Positions 25,973 through 35,716 of a stretch of 64,000 nt of DNA are shown one piece after another (position 1 is the first letter of the stretch; each line of letters starts with the position of its first letter). The translations under genes and the position numbers were made by a program. The stretch is taken from assembly GCF_023507745.1 (NCBI RefSeq), contig NZ_JALPZO010000100.1, positions 1 through 64,000 on the forward strand, read 5' to 3'. The notes below the pieces were generated by a model. It did no database searches. It saw only the letters and a program-made list of their open reading frames with translations, and was not told where the DNA came from. Source of the DNA: Vreelandella olivaria. GTDB lineage: Bacteria; Pseudomonadota; Gammaproteobacteria; Pseudomonadales; Halomonadaceae.

Positions 25973-26008
25973 TGGGTTTTCTAAAAAACATCGAGCGGAG
26001 TTTTTCTC

Positions 26009-26203
26009 ATGCCGAAAATCAAAAGCAACAGCGGCGCTGCCAAGCGCTTCAAAAAGACTGCCAACGGCTTCAAGCACAAGCAGTCTTTCCGTAGCCACAT
26101 CTTGACCAAGAAATCGACCAAACGTAAGCGTCAGCTGCGTGGTATGAAGCAGATTCATGCTTCTGACAAAGCGCTTATTCAGCGCATGCTGCCGAATCTG
26201 TAA
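26009..26203 (+). CDS. rpmI: 50S ribosomal protein L35
   Basis: A 64-residue L35 with the family opening [20 protein letters not shown] and the basic [24 protein letters not shown] stretch. GAGCGGAG lies upstream. It stands between infC and rplT, as in other gammaproteobacteria, and is probably co-regulated with L20. Confidence 0.98.
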   Translation: MPKIKSNSGAAKRFKKTANGFKHKQSFRSHILTKKSTKRKRQLRGMKQIHASDKALIQRMLPNL

Positions 26204-26260
26204 GGTCGAATTTTCTTTTCTGAGTGCATTTTGCCTCAGCCATAAAGTCAGGAGTGTGTT

Positions 26261-26614
26261 ATGACCCGTGTTAAGCGTGGCGTAGTTGCCCGTCGTCGCC
26301 ATAAAAAAGTATTGAAGCAGGCTAAAGGTTACTACGGTGCCCGTTCGCGTGTTTTCCGCGTAGCCAAGCAGGCTGTTATCAAAGCTGGTCAGTATGCTTA
26401 TCGTGACCGCCGTAACCGCAAGCGCCAGTTCCGCGCGTTGTGGATTCAGCGTATTAACGCTGGCGCGCGCATCAACGGTATGTCTTACAGCCGTTTTGTT
26501 GGCGGCCTTAAAAAAGCCGGTATTGAAATCGACCGCAAGGTATTGGCCGATCTGGCAGTACACGAGAAGGCTGCGTTTGCAGCTATCGTGGAAAAAGCCA
26601 AGGCTGCCCAATAA
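26261..26614 (+). CDS. rplT: 50S ribosomal protein L20
   Basis: A 117-residue L20 with [30 protein letters not shown] at the start and [23 protein letters not shown] in the centre. It is an early 23S rRNA assembly protein and a translational repressor of its own operon in E. coli. AGGAGTG is in front of the ATG. A strong terminator follows. Confidence 0.98.
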   Translation: MTRVKRGVVARRRHKKVLKQAKGYYGARSRVFRVAKQAVIKAGQYAYRDRRNRKRQFRALWIQRINAGARINGMSYSRFVGGLKKAGIEIDRKVLADLAVHEKAAFAAIVEKAKAAQ

Positions 26615-26673
26615 GGTTTTCATACTGCATTGATGTAGTGTGAAATGTCCGAGGTCATTTCAGTGTGACCCAT

Positions 26674-26708
26674 ACAGGGGAAGAGCAGCCGCTCTTCCCC
26701 TGTTTTTT
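26674..26708 (+). terminator. Rho-independent terminator after rplT
   Basis: A 13-bp perfect stem (26674-26686 with 26691-26703, ACAGGGGAAGAGC) and loop AGCC are followed by a run of T. It ends the thrS-infC-rpmI-rplT unit ahead of pheS. Confidence 0.95.
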
Positions 26709-26753
26709 GTCACCCTCACTATGCCATACCATCTATCGATGGAAATCGCTTAA

Positions 26754-27788
<1,035 letters not shown>

Positions 27789-27814
27789 GCCCGCTGCCAG
27801 AGACAGGAACGAAC

Positions 27815-30196
27815 ATGAAATTTTCAGAACAGTGGCTGCGTGAATGGGTTTCTCCGCAGCTTGATACTCAAGCGATCGCTGACCAGATAACCATGGCGGG
27901 CCTCGAAGTGGATGCCATTGAGTCGGTTGCGTCAGCGTTTAGCGGTGTTGTGGTGGCTGAGGTGCTCTCCAAAGAGAGGCATCCAGACGCTGATAAGCTG
28001 AGCGTTTGTACCGTAAACGATGGTTCCGGCGAGCCAGTCCAGGTGGTTTGCGGGGCACCGAATGTTGAGGTGGGCCAGAAAATTCCTTTTGCCCAGGTGG
28101 GTGGTGTGCTATCGGGCGACTTTAAAATTAAAAAAGCCAAACTGCGTGGTGTGGAGTCGCGGGGCATGATTTGCTCAGCTTCTGAGCTGGGGCTTGCAGA
28201 AGATACCTCGCCGGGCATACTGGTGTTGCCTTCCTCTGCGCCGGTGGGCGGCAATTTTCGTGAGTATATGCAGCTTGATGATATGACGATTGAGGTCGAT
28301 TTGACCCCTAATCGTGGCGATTGTCTCAGCATTAAAGGGCTTGCGCGGGAAGTCGGCGTGCTGAACCGGCTTCCTGTCGGTGGGCCAGAGATTCAGGCTG
28401 TTCCTGCCACTATCGACGATACCTTTCCCGTGCGTATCGACGCCCCTGAACAGTGTCCGCGCTATATTGGCAGAGTCATCCGGGGGGTGGATGTCAGCGC
28501 AGCAACCCCGTTGTGGATGGTAGAACGGTTACGGCGCAGCGGCGTTCGCTCTATTGATCCAGTGGTTGATGTAACCAACTATGTGATGTTGGAGCTTGGC
28601 CAGCCACTGCATGCCTTTGATCGTGACAACCTTAAAGGGGGCATTGTTGTGCGTTTGGCCAAAGAGGGCGAGCGCCTGGTGCTGCTGGATGGTCAGGACG
28701 TTGCATTGAAATCTGAAACACTGGTGATCGCTGATGATGATGGCTCCCTGGCTATGGCAGGCATTATGGGAGGGGAAAACTCTGGAGTAAGTGAGACCAC
28801 CCAGACTATCTTCCTGGAGTCGGCCTATTTTACCCCCTTGGCGGTTGCAGGGAAGGCGCGCTCTTATGGTTTGCATACGGATGCATCGCACCGTTTTGAG
28901 CGGGGGGTAGACCCTCAGCTTGCCAGTGTAGCTGTTGAGCGGGCGACGGGCTTGTTGATTGAGATTTGCGGTGGCCAGGCGGGACCTGTTACTGAGTGTG
29001 TGCATGATGCCAGTATGCCAGCTCCCCGCAATATCGTGCTGCGAACAACACGCTTGGAGAGCGCGCTCTCCAAAAAGCTGGCCAGTGATGATGTGACTGA
29101 TATTCTTCTACGTTTGGGTCTTGAGGCTGAGAGTCTCGCGGAAGGCTGGTCGGTTACAGTGCCCAGCTGGCGTTTCGATGTGGCGATTGAGGAAGATCTC
29201 ATCGAAGAGGTAGCACGGGTTCATGGCTACAATAACCTGCCAACACGCCGACCTGCGGCGCGCCTGGCACTGCGACCAGCCAATGAAGCGACGCTCACTC
29301 AAAGGCAGCTGCGCAATCAGATGGTGGCGCGTGGGTTCCAGGAAGCGATTACCTACAGCTTCGTTGCGCCAGAATTGCAGGCTGCGATACTCCCGGATGC
29401 AGTTTCTCCTGCATTAGCGAATCCAATTTCGTCTGATCTTTCCGTCATGCGCGCCAGTCTCTTCCCTGGATTGCTGAGGGCGCTGGAACATAACCTCAAC
29501 CGCCAACAAACGCGGGTTCGTTTATTTGAAACCGGGTTGGTGTTTAATGGGCATTTAGACAACCTCGTCCAGGTACCGATGATGGGGGCACTGGTATGTG
29601 GAGCCCGGGAGGAAGAGGGCTGGAGCGGTGTGAAAACGTCGGTTGATTTCTATGATCTTAAAGGGGATCTGGAAAGCCTGCTGGCACTTGGTGGGAACCA
29701 GGATGCATGGCGTTTTGAGCCGGCTGAGCACCCTGCGCTTCATCCAGGGCAAAGTGCTCAATTACGGCATAACGACGAACCTGTTGGGTGGATAGGCACT
29801 TTGCATCCGCAGGTTGGAGCGACCCTTGGCCTTAAAGTGGATGCAGTGCTATTTGAAGTCCGTCTTGATGCCCTCAGTGAAGGCCGTATACCTGCGTTTG
29901 AGCCACTATCGCGCTACCCTGAAGTTCGCCGTGATCTGGCGTTTATTCTAAAGCAGGAAATCTCAGTCCAGGTGCTGCTCGACTGTGTTAGGGTTGAAGC
30001 AGGTAACTACTTGAAAGACATTAAACTATTTGATGTCTATGCGGGTAAAGGCGTAGCCGAAGGGTGTAAGAGTATTGCGCTGGGCTTGACTTGGCAGCAT
30101 CCATCACGCACGCTAAACGATGGAGAAATCAATCAGTTGGTCGATTCGATCGTGACACAGGTGCGTGTTAAATTGGATGCTGAACTGCGCGGCTAA
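27815..30196 (+). CDS. pheT: Phenylalanyl-tRNA synthetase beta subunit
   Basis: A 793-residue subunit. An N-terminal EMAP-II-like OB fold (about 40-150; HPDADKLSVCTVNDG) precedes the B3/B4 editing domain (RRSGVRSIDPVVDVTNYVMLELGQPLHAFD), the B5 domain (RTTRLESALSKKL), a catalytic-like core and a C-terminal ferredoxin-fold anticodon-binding domain (FEPLSRYPEVRRDLAFIL). Length is normal. ACAGGAACG precedes the ATG. It forms the alpha2-beta2 enzyme with pheS. Confidence 0.97.
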   Translation: MKFSEQWLREWVSPQLDTQAIADQITMAGLEVDAIESVASAFSGVVVAEVLSKERHPDADKLSVCTVNDGSGEPVQVVCGAPNVEVGQKIPFAQVGGVLSGDFKIKKAKLRGVESRGMICSASELGLAEDTSPGILVLPSSAPVGGNFREYMQLDDMTIEVDLTPNRGDCLSIKGLAREVGVLNRLPVGGPEIQAVPATIDDTFPVRIDAPEQCPRYIGRVIRGVDVSAATPLWMVERLRRSGVRSIDPVVDVTNYVMLELGQPLHAFDRDNLKGGIVVRLAKEGERLVLLDGQDVALKSETLVIADDDGSLAMAGIMGGENSGVSETTQTIFLESAYFTPLAVAGKARSYGLHTDASHRFERGVDPQLASVAVERATGLLIEICGGQAGPVTECVHDASMPAPRNIVLRTTRLESALSKKLASDDVTDILLRLGLEAESLAEGWSVTVPSWRFDVAIEEDLIEEVARVHGYNNLPTRRPAARLALRPANEATLTQRQLRNQMVARGFQEAITYSFVAPELQAAILPDAVSPALANPISSDLSVMRASLFPGLLRALEHNLNRQQTRVRLFETGLVFNGHLDNLVQVPMMGALVCGAREEEGWSGVKTSVDFYDLKGDLESLLALGGNQDAWRFEPAEHPALHPGQSAQLRHNDEPVGWIGTLHPQVGATLGLKVDAVLFEVRLDALSEGRIPAFEPLSRYPEVRRDLAFILKQEISVQVLLDCVRVEAGNYLKDIKLFDVYAGKGVAEGCKSIALGLTWQHPSRTLNDGEINQLVDSIVTQVRVKLDAELRG

Positions 30197-30265
30197 CCTG
30201 AACATGCCATATGACACGACGCTTATCACGTTCTTGGCAATGCGTTTGCTACAAGGAGAGGCCTT

Positions 30266-30565
30266 ATGGGTGCGTTGACCAAAGCAGAGCTAGCAGAGCA
30301 TTTGCATACTGAGCTGGCCCTGTCCAAGCGAGAAGCAAAAGCGATGGTTGAAGCTTTTTTTGAAGAGATCCGTGCCTGCTTACGCGAGAACGAGCAGGTT
30401 AAACTATCTGGATTTGGTAACTTTGATCTGCGTGATAAGCGTGAGCGACCGGGGCGTAACCCTAAAACGGGCGAAGAGATTCCTATTTCCGCTCGGCGAG
30501 TGGTTACTTTCCGCCCAGGACAAAAGTTGAAGCAGCAAGTAGAGCACTGCACCAGTTCACAGTAA
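30266..30565 (+). CDS. ihfA: Integration host factor alpha subunit
   Basis: A 99-residue DNA-bending protein of the HU/IHF family that dimerises with IhfB. Markers are [54 protein letters not shown] (with the DNA-intercalating Pro) and [22 protein letters not shown] lies upstream. Its place behind pheT is the same as in E. coli. Confidence 0.97.
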   Translation: MGALTKAELAEHLHTELALSKREAKAMVEAFFEEIRACLRENEQVKLSGFGNFDLRDKRERPGRNPKTGEEIPISARRVVTFRPGQKLKQQVEHCTSSQ

Positions 30566-30624
30566 GCGTCCTGTAATACGACAGTTGGGATGATGAGTGC
30601 TGTTTGTTAACTGGCTGGATTGAC

Positions 30625-30656
30625 AAAAGGAGCGCCTACAGGGGCTCCTTTTTTTA
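30625..30656 (+). terminator. Rho-independent terminator after ihfA
   Basis: AAAAGGAGC (30625-30633) pairs with GCTCCTTTT (30644-30652), followed by further T. It separates ihfA from the convergent DUF2788 gene. Confidence 0.88.
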
Positions 30657-30680
30657 TGAGGCATTTACCCATCTACTGTG

Positions 30681-30887
30681 CTAAATGCCCTGTCCTTCGA
30701 TCAGCCAGGTGATAATGACTTTAATGATATAACCCATCATGCCAGCGCCCAGCACGACGAACAACATGATGGTGCCAAATTTTCCTGCGTTCGATTTTTT
30801 GGCCAGATCCCAAATAATGAAACACATAAAAATAATTAAACCGCCGATCATTATTGGCGTTATCCATGTCTCAAATGCTTGCTGCAT
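30681..30887 (-). CDS. DUF2788 family small membrane protein
   Basis: A 68-residue protein with two transmembrane helices (about 8-27 and 38-62) separated by a basic KKSNAGKFG loop, matching DUF2788. AGGAGCTCCC lies directly upstream of the ATG. It stands alone, convergent to ihfA and divergent from the flavodoxin gene. Function is unknown. Confidence 0.82.
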   Translation of the reverse strand: MQQAFETWITPIMIGGLIIFMCFIIWDLAKKSNAGKFGTIMLFVVLGAGMMGYIIKVIITWLIEGQGI

Positions 30888-31030
30888 GGGAGCTCCTGAT
30901 AGAGATGACTGAAGCCGCTAGGGTCAGGTGTGCGTCGTTTTTGTGAGTCATGTTAATATTTGAGCAAATTCATCAGGTATTTGTCGACTGAATGAAGGTC
31001 AGTGCGACACTTTTACAGAGGAATGCGTCG

Positions 31031-31492
31031 ATGCCCAAGCTTAATATTTTAGTTGGTACGATGTACGGGGGAGCTCTGGATGTCGCCGAACAGGTGAAGC
31101 CGCTCTTTGAAAAGGCTGGGTACAGCGTCGAGATTATGGAGCAACCAACCTTAAATGATTTGACGGACCGCGATGGTATTACGCTGTTTTGTGTATCCAC
31201 CACAGGCAGTGGTGATTTCCCTGGTAATTTTGTGCCTTTTGTCCGCAGTTTACGCGATAAAAGCCCCTCGCTTGCAGAACTGCGCTACGGTTTGATTGCG
31301 CTGGGTGATAGCTCCTATGGAGATACGTTTTGTGGAGCAGGTAGGGCGCTGGATAGTGTATTGGAAGATCATGGCGCAGTACGTTTAGGTGAGCGACTGG
31401 AGGTGGATGCCATGGAAACCTTCATGGCCGATGATGCTGCAGTACCATGGGTTGAGCAGTGGATTGAATCCCAGCAGCTGAAGGTTGCTTAG
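31031..31492 (+). CDS. mioC: Flavodoxin-like FMN protein (MioC type)
   Basis: A 153-residue short-chain flavodoxin that binds FMN and serves as an electron carrier. The phosphate loop is VGTMYGGALDVAEQV (about 7-21), STTGSGDFPGNFVPF is the second flavin loop and LGDSSYGDTFCGAGRALD the third. This is the MioC layout. ATG 31031 is chosen over ATG 30992 because the flavodoxin strand begins MPKLNILVG. It is followed after two bases by a membrane protein gene. Confidence 0.88.
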   Translation: MPKLNILVGTMYGGALDVAEQVKPLFEKAGYSVEIMEQPTLNDLTDRDGITLFCVSTTGSGDFPGNFVPFVRSLRDKSPSLAELRYGLIALGDSSYGDTFCGAGRALDSVLEDHGAVRLGERLEVDAMETFMADDAAVPWVEQWIESQQLKVA

Positions 31493-31494
31493 AT

Positions 31495-31866
31495 ATGCAG
31501 CGACCTACTTACTCGCCAGAGCGAATCAGTATTGCTATTGGGCTGTGTGTGGTCATGGTGTCAGCCTTGCCGCGATATATGGTGGGTGGGCATGAAACGC
31601 GTCAAACGCTTCTCTTGATTGCGCTGGCCTTCGTCGCTGGCGCTGCCGTGTTACAGTGGCGAATGTTACCTGTAAGCGCACGTCAATACTTGCCTTCGCT
31701 TATAAAGCGGCTATTGGCGATGATGGTGCTGGGTGTACTGATAATGGGGGGGTGGCATACTCTATTTACTGCCTGGATCAGCTGGCAGGTATTTATCTCC
31801 CACGCTGCAACCTGTGGTTTACTGCTACACGCAGTGAGTCTGGGATGGCAAAAACGTGAGACGTGA
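31495..31866 (+). CDS. Hypothetical membrane protein
   Basis: A 123-residue protein with four likely transmembrane segments (about 11-27, 38-55, 70-87, 92-116) and no recognised domain. It starts two bases after the flavodoxin stop, so it is probably co-expressed and may depend on coupled translation. Positively charged residues follow the third hydrophobic segment boundary (SLIKRLLAMM) and the C-terminus ends QKRET. A role with the flavodoxin in membrane electron transfer is only a guess from adjacency. Confidence 0.7.
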   Translation: MQRPTYSPERISIAIGLCVVMVSALPRYMVGGHETRQTLLLIALAFVAGAAVLQWRMLPVSARQYLPSLIKRLLAMMVLGVLIMGGWHTLFTAWISWQVFISHAATCGLLLHAVSLGWQKRET

Positions 31867-32107
31867 GAGCATGAACGCAGGCAAATATACTGGGTCAGAA
31901 AAAAAGGTGAAGAACAGGTGGGGAAGCAGCACCGCTCAAAAAAAGGCATTATGAGCGGTCGATTTCATTGGTTATTCCCTTGTATTTGATGGTTCTGCCC
32001 CCATCTTGCGAGCATGGCGCTTGCCACCATGCGCTAGGGTTCTTAAAATTGCCCCCTTGAACTTTTATTCGCAATCAACACAACGCCCAGCCGCTAGAGG
32101 ACAATTC

Positions 32108-33460
32108 ATGCAAGTTTCCGTCGAGACGACCTCCCAGATCGAACGCCGTATCACAATTCAGGTGCCGGCTGCCGAAATCGACGAGGCCGTCAGCGCTCGC
32201 TTGAAAGACACTGCGAAAAACGTTCGCTTGAATGGTTTTCGCCAAGGCCGGGTGCCGATGGCTGTAGTTCGTCAGCGCTATGGCGAAAGTGTACGCAATG
32301 AGGTGGTTGGCGAAGTGATGCGTGAGCGTTACGTTCGTGCCATCACTGACGAAGGTCTTAATCCAGCAGGCTTCCCGCAAATTGACCCCAAGGTCAATCA
32401 GGCAGGTAAAGACCTTGAGTTTGTAGCGGTCATGGAAGTGTATCCGCAGGTTGAGCTGGCTTCTATCGAAGGCACCGAAGTCGAGCGTCCCGTGGTGAGC
32501 GTCAGCGACACAGATGTTGACGAAATGATCGATACGCTGCGCAAGCAAAACGCTACATGGGAAGACGTCGATACTGCTGCTGCCGATGGCGACCAGGTGA
32601 CTATCGACTTCCAGGGCTTTCTGGGCGATGAGCCGTTTGAAGGCGGTAGTGCTGAAGGTCATGCACTGGTTATTGGCTCCAATAGCTTCATTCCAGGCTT
32701 TGAAGGTCAGTTGATCGGTGCCAAGGCAGGCGAAGAAAAAACCATTAATGTTACCTTCCCTGACGATTACCAAGCGGAGCATCTGGCGGGTAAAGAAGCA
32801 ACGTTCAACGTCACCGTCCATAAAGTAAGCACACAGCAGTTGCCTGAGGTGGACGCTGAGTTTATTGAGCGCTTCGGTGTGGAAGGTGGTGATGAAACCA
32901 AATTCCGTGCTGAAATTAAAAAGAACATGACTCGTGAGGCCTCTCAGGCGGTTGATAACCGTGTCAAGCAGCAGGTTCTGGATGCACTGAAAAAAGCTAA
33001 CGAAATTCCCGTGCCGAATGCTTTGGTTCAGCAGGAAACAGATGGCATGAAGCGTCAGGCAGCCCAACAGTTTGGCTTGGGTGAGGATTTTGATGTCAGC
33101 CAACTGCCGAATGAACTGTTTGCTGAGCAAGCCAAAAGTCGTGTGCAAGTAGGTCTGCTGTTGGCGGAAGTTATCAAAGCCAACGAAATTGATGCCAACG
33201 ACGATGCTATCAAGGCTAAAGTTGAGGAGCTGGCCGAGCAGTACCAGGACCCCTCTGAAGTCGTTAGCTATTACATGAGTAACGAGCAACTGAAAACTCA
33301 GGTAAAGTCTGCCATTCTCGAAGAGAAAGCAGTAGAAAAGTTACTTGAGCAGACGAACGTCAAAGACGTTGAAATGTCTTATCAGCAAGCACTGGCTGCC
33401 GCTCAGCAACAAGCTGAGCAGGATGAAGGTATTGAAGAAGGCGAACAGGCCAGCGCCTAA
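32108..33460 (+). CDS. tig: Trigger factor (peptidyl-prolyl isomerase chaperone)
   Basis: A 450-residue ribosome-associated chaperone. The N-terminal ribosome-binding domain includes [18 protein letters not shown] (the GFRxGxxP signature, about 43-60). The FKBP-type PPIase domain is at about 155-245 ([38 protein letters not shown]), and a long helical C-terminal domain follows. The start is placed at MQVSVETT (32108) with AGAGGAC upstream rather than an in-frame ATG at 32006. Synteny tig-clpP-clpX-lon is canonical. The acidic C-terminus ([14 protein letters not shown]) is normal. Confidence 0.97.
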   Translation: MQVSVETTSQIERRITIQVPAAEIDEAVSARLKDTAKNVRLNGFRQGRVPMAVVRQRYGESVRNEVVGEVMRERYVRAITDEGLNPAGFPQIDPKVNQAGKDLEFVAVMEVYPQVELASIEGTEVERPVVSVSDTDVDEMIDTLRKQNATWEDVDTAAADGDQVTIDFQGFLGDEPFEGGSAEGHALVIGSNSFIPGFEGQLIGAKAGEEKTINVTFPDDYQAEHLAGKEATFNVTVHKVSTQQLPEVDAEFIERFGVEGGDETKFRAEIKKNMTREASQAVDNRVKQQVLDALKKANEIPVPNALVQQETDGMKRQAAQQFGLGEDFDVSQLPNELFAEQAKSRVQVGLLLAEVIKANEIDANDDAIKAKVEELAEQYQDPSEVVSYYMSNEQLKTQVKSAILEEKAVEKLLEQTNVKDVEMSYQQALAAAQQQAEQDEGIEEGEQASA

Positions 33461-33531
33461 TTTCATCGCGTGGCGCACCCCCTGTTTGTGGTGGTGCGTC
33501 TTTCCCTTATCGGACGCAAGGAATCACCCGA

Positions 33532-34149
33532 ATGAGTGAGTTTGATATTCAAAACGCCGGCGGTTTAGTGCCCATGGTGGTTGAGCAGAGCGCCAAAGGG
33601 GAAAGAGCCTACGATATATACTCACGTCTATTAAAGGAGCGTGTCATCTTCCTGGTAGGTCCTGTGGAAGATTACATGGCAAATTTAGTCGTGGCGCAGT
33701 TGCTGTTTCTGGAGTCGGAGAATCCCGATAAGGATATCCACCTCTATATTAACTCGCCTGGTGGTTCGGTAACGGCGGGCATGTCAATTTATGACACCAT
33801 GCAGTTTATTAAGCCCGATGTTTCCACGGTATGTATCGGTCAGGCGGCAAGCATGGGTGCGCTACTGCTGACCGCAGGTGCGGCAGATAAGCGTTACTGT
33901 CTGCCTAATTCCCGTGTGATGATTCACCAGCCGCTAGGTGGCTATCAGGGGCAAGCCTCTGATATTGAAATTCATACACGTGAAATTTTGGGCATTCGCG
34001 AGAAATTGAATCAAATTTTGGCGCATCATACTGGTCAGGATCTTGAGACGGTTGCCCGTGATACTGATCGTGATAATTTCATGAGTGCGCATAAAGCCAA
34101 AGAGTATGGCTTAATTGACGCAGTACTGGATAAGCGGCCTACATCCTGA
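33532..34149 (+). CDS. clpP: ATP-dependent Clp protease proteolytic subunit
   Basis: A 205-residue serine peptidase that forms tetradecameric barrels with ClpX or ClpA. The catalytic Ser is in [11 protein letters not shown], His in [10 protein letters not shown] and Asp in [11 protein letters not shown] short N-terminal propeptide (to about [10 protein letters not shown]) is expected to be removed. It lies 71 bases after tig and 74 before clpX. Confidence 0.98.
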   Translation: MSEFDIQNAGGLVPMVVEQSAKGERAYDIYSRLLKERVIFLVGPVEDYMANLVVAQLLFLESENPDKDIHLYINSPGGSVTAGMSIYDTMQFIKPDVSTVCIGQAASMGALLLTAGAADKRYCLPNSRVMIHQPLGGYQGQASDIEIHTREILGIREKLNQILAHHTGQDLETVARDTDRDNFMSAHKAKEYGLIDAVLDKRPTS

Positions 34150-34186
34150 TAGCGTGATAGGATTCTGCTTTTCTAACGAGCTTTTC

Positions 34187-34204
34187 CGGCGGCGTAAGCC
34201 GCCG
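34187..34204 (+). other. GC-rich hairpin between clpP and clpX
   Basis: CGGCGGC (34187-34193) pairs with GCCGCCG (34198-34204) around a GTAA tetraloop, 20 bases before the clpX start. With no T-run it is not a full terminator. It could be a processing or stability element that uncouples clpP and clpX mRNA levels. Confidence 0.5.
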
Positions 34205-34223
34205 CAGTGATAGAGGTACGCGA

Positions 34224-35504
34224 ATGGCCGACGGCAAAGGCAAGGACGAAGGTGGCAAACTGCTCTATTGCTCGTTCTGCGGTAAAAACCAGAACGAAGT
34301 ACGTAAGCTAATTGCTGGCCCGTCCGTGTATATCTGCGATGAGTGTGTCGATTTATGTAATGACATCATTCGCGAGGAAGTTCTCGAAGCCGATGCCGAG
34401 AGCGATGAGGAGCGGTTGCCTACGCCCCGCGAAATACGTCATACATTGGACGACTACGTCATCGGGCAAGATCGCGCCAAAATGGTGTTGTCTGTAGCGG
34501 TATATAACCACTACAAACGCCTAAAGACAGACGTGCGCGACGGCGATGTGGAGCTGGGTAAATCAAATATTCTGCTGATTGGCCCTACCGGTAGCGGTAA
34601 AACACTGCTGGCGGAGACCATGGCTCGGCTGCTGAATGTGCCTTTCACCATTGCTGATGCAACGACACTGACTGAAGCAGGCTATGTGGGTGAAGATGTC
34701 GAAAACATCATCCAGAAGCTGCTTCAGAAGTGTGATTACGACGTCGAGAAAGCTGAGCGCGGTATTGTTTATATTGATGAGATCGACAAGATTTCGCGCA
34801 AGTCAGACAATCCCTCTATCACACGTGATGTGTCCGGCGAGGGTGTCCAGCAAGCACTGCTTAAGCTAATTGAGGGCACCACCGCATCGGTTCCGCCCCA
34901 GGGGGGGCGTAAGCACCCCCAGCAGGAGTTTGTTCAGGTTAATACGGGCAATATTCTGTTCATCGTGGGTGGTGCCTTTGCAGGGCTGGACAAGGTTATC
35001 CGTGACCGTGCTGAAAAGGGCGGTATTGGATTTAACGCTAGTGTGAAAAGCAAAGAGTCTTCGCGCGGTGTAGGTGAGCTGCTGGCTGATGTAGAGCCGG
35101 AGGATTTGGTTAAATTTGGTTTGATTCCTGAGTTTGTGGGTCGCTTGCCGGTTATTGCAACGCTCACTGAGCTGACGGAAGATGCATTAGTGCAGATTCT
35201 GACTGAACCCAAAAACTCGCTGATCAAACAGTATGCCAAGCTCTTCGAAATGGAAGATGTCTCTCTTGAATTCAGGGAAGAAGCGCTACGTGCCGTAGCG
35301 GCTAAGGCAATGGAGCGTAAAACGGGGGCTCGTGGCCTTCGTTCCATCCTTGAATCCGTATTACTAGACACCATGTATGAAATTCCGTCGCTGGAAGGTG
35401 TTAGCAATGTGGTCATTGATGGTTCGGTCATTGCTGGCGAGAGTGAGCCATTACTGGTTTACTCGCAACAGGAAGAGGCCAGGGTTGATGGTACCGATGG
35501 TTAG
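34224..35504 (+). CDS. clpX: ATP-dependent Clp protease ATPase subunit ClpX
   Basis: A 426-residue AAA+ unfoldase. The N-terminal zinc-binding domain has [15 protein letters not shown]...[10 protein letters not shown]. Walker A is GPTGSGKT (about 120-127), and pore loop 1 [10 protein letters not shown] and Walker [10 protein letters not shown] follow. The ClpP-docking IGF loop is seen as GGIGFNASV. Sensor 2 is [12 protein letters not shown]. Length matches the E. coli protein (424). GAGG precedes the ATG. Confidence 0.98.
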   Translation: MADGKGKDEGGKLLYCSFCGKNQNEVRKLIAGPSVYICDECVDLCNDIIREEVLEADAESDEERLPTPREIRHTLDDYVIGQDRAKMVLSVAVYNHYKRLKTDVRDGDVELGKSNILLIGPTGSGKTLLAETMARLLNVPFTIADATTLTEAGYVGEDVENIIQKLLQKCDYDVEKAERGIVYIDEIDKISRKSDNPSITRDVSGEGVQQALLKLIEGTTASVPPQGGRKHPQQEFVQVNTGNILFIVGGAFAGLDKVIRDRAEKGGIGFNASVKSKESSRGVGELLADVEPEDLVKFGLIPEFVGRLPVIATLTELTEDALVQILTEPKNSLIKQYAKLFEMEDVSLEFREEALRAVAAKAMERKTGARGLRSILESVLLDTMYEIPSLEGVSNVVIDGSVIAGESEPLLVYSQQEEARVDGTDG

Positions 35505-35547
35505 ATAAAGGGCCTTCATCACGGCCTGGCATTAACCGCTTGCGCCG

Positions 35548-35580
35548 AACAAGGGGTCGCCTAGGCGACCCCTTGTTATT
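35548..35580. terminator. Perfect 30-bp inverted repeat terminator after clpX
   Basis: AACAAGGGGTCGCCT (35548-35562) is followed directly by its exact reverse complement (35563-35577), then ATT. The hairpin would close with a CTAG loop. The A/T-rich ends on both sides make it a possible bidirectional terminator between clpX and lon. Confidence 0.85.
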
Positions 35581-35661
35581 AATGAATTTGTTGTTCATAA
35601 GTTGCTTATTAGAGGCCGCTGCTAGCGTAATGCACTCCATGCAGTGCTATTCATACTGTGA

Positions 35662-35696
35662 GGTACTTGATTAAGTACCCTTTCAAGTACCCATCC
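35662..35696 (+). promoter_or_regulatory. Candidate lon promoter/operator element (sigma-32-like)
   Basis: CTTGATT (35666-35672), 16 bases, then ACCCATCC (35689-35696) resemble the heat-shock consensus CTTGAAA-N11-16-CCCCATNT. Overlapping it is a hairpin palindrome GGTACTTGATTAAGTACC (35662-35679) and a second copy of AAGTACCC (35673-35680 and 35685-35692). If active, the leader would be only about 14 bases long, which argues for caution; it may instead be an operator. Confidence 0.45.
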
Positions 35697-35716
35697 GATT
35701 TTGAGGAACGTCTGCG

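Noticed and set aside
32040..32107. CCCTTGAA upstream of tig as a heat-shock promoter
   Set aside because: No CCCCATnT-like -10 occurs 11-17 bases downstream.
32075..33289. A 404-codon open frame on the minus strand opposite tig
   Set aside because: It is fully antisense to the well-conserved trigger factor gene, contains low-complexity Leu/Phe/His-rich sequence without domains, and has no ribosome site. It follows from the codon bias of tig.
33461..33531. Hairpin between tig and clpP as a terminator
   Set aside because: The GCACC/GGTGC pairing has a large loop and a poor T-run, so I could not support termination.
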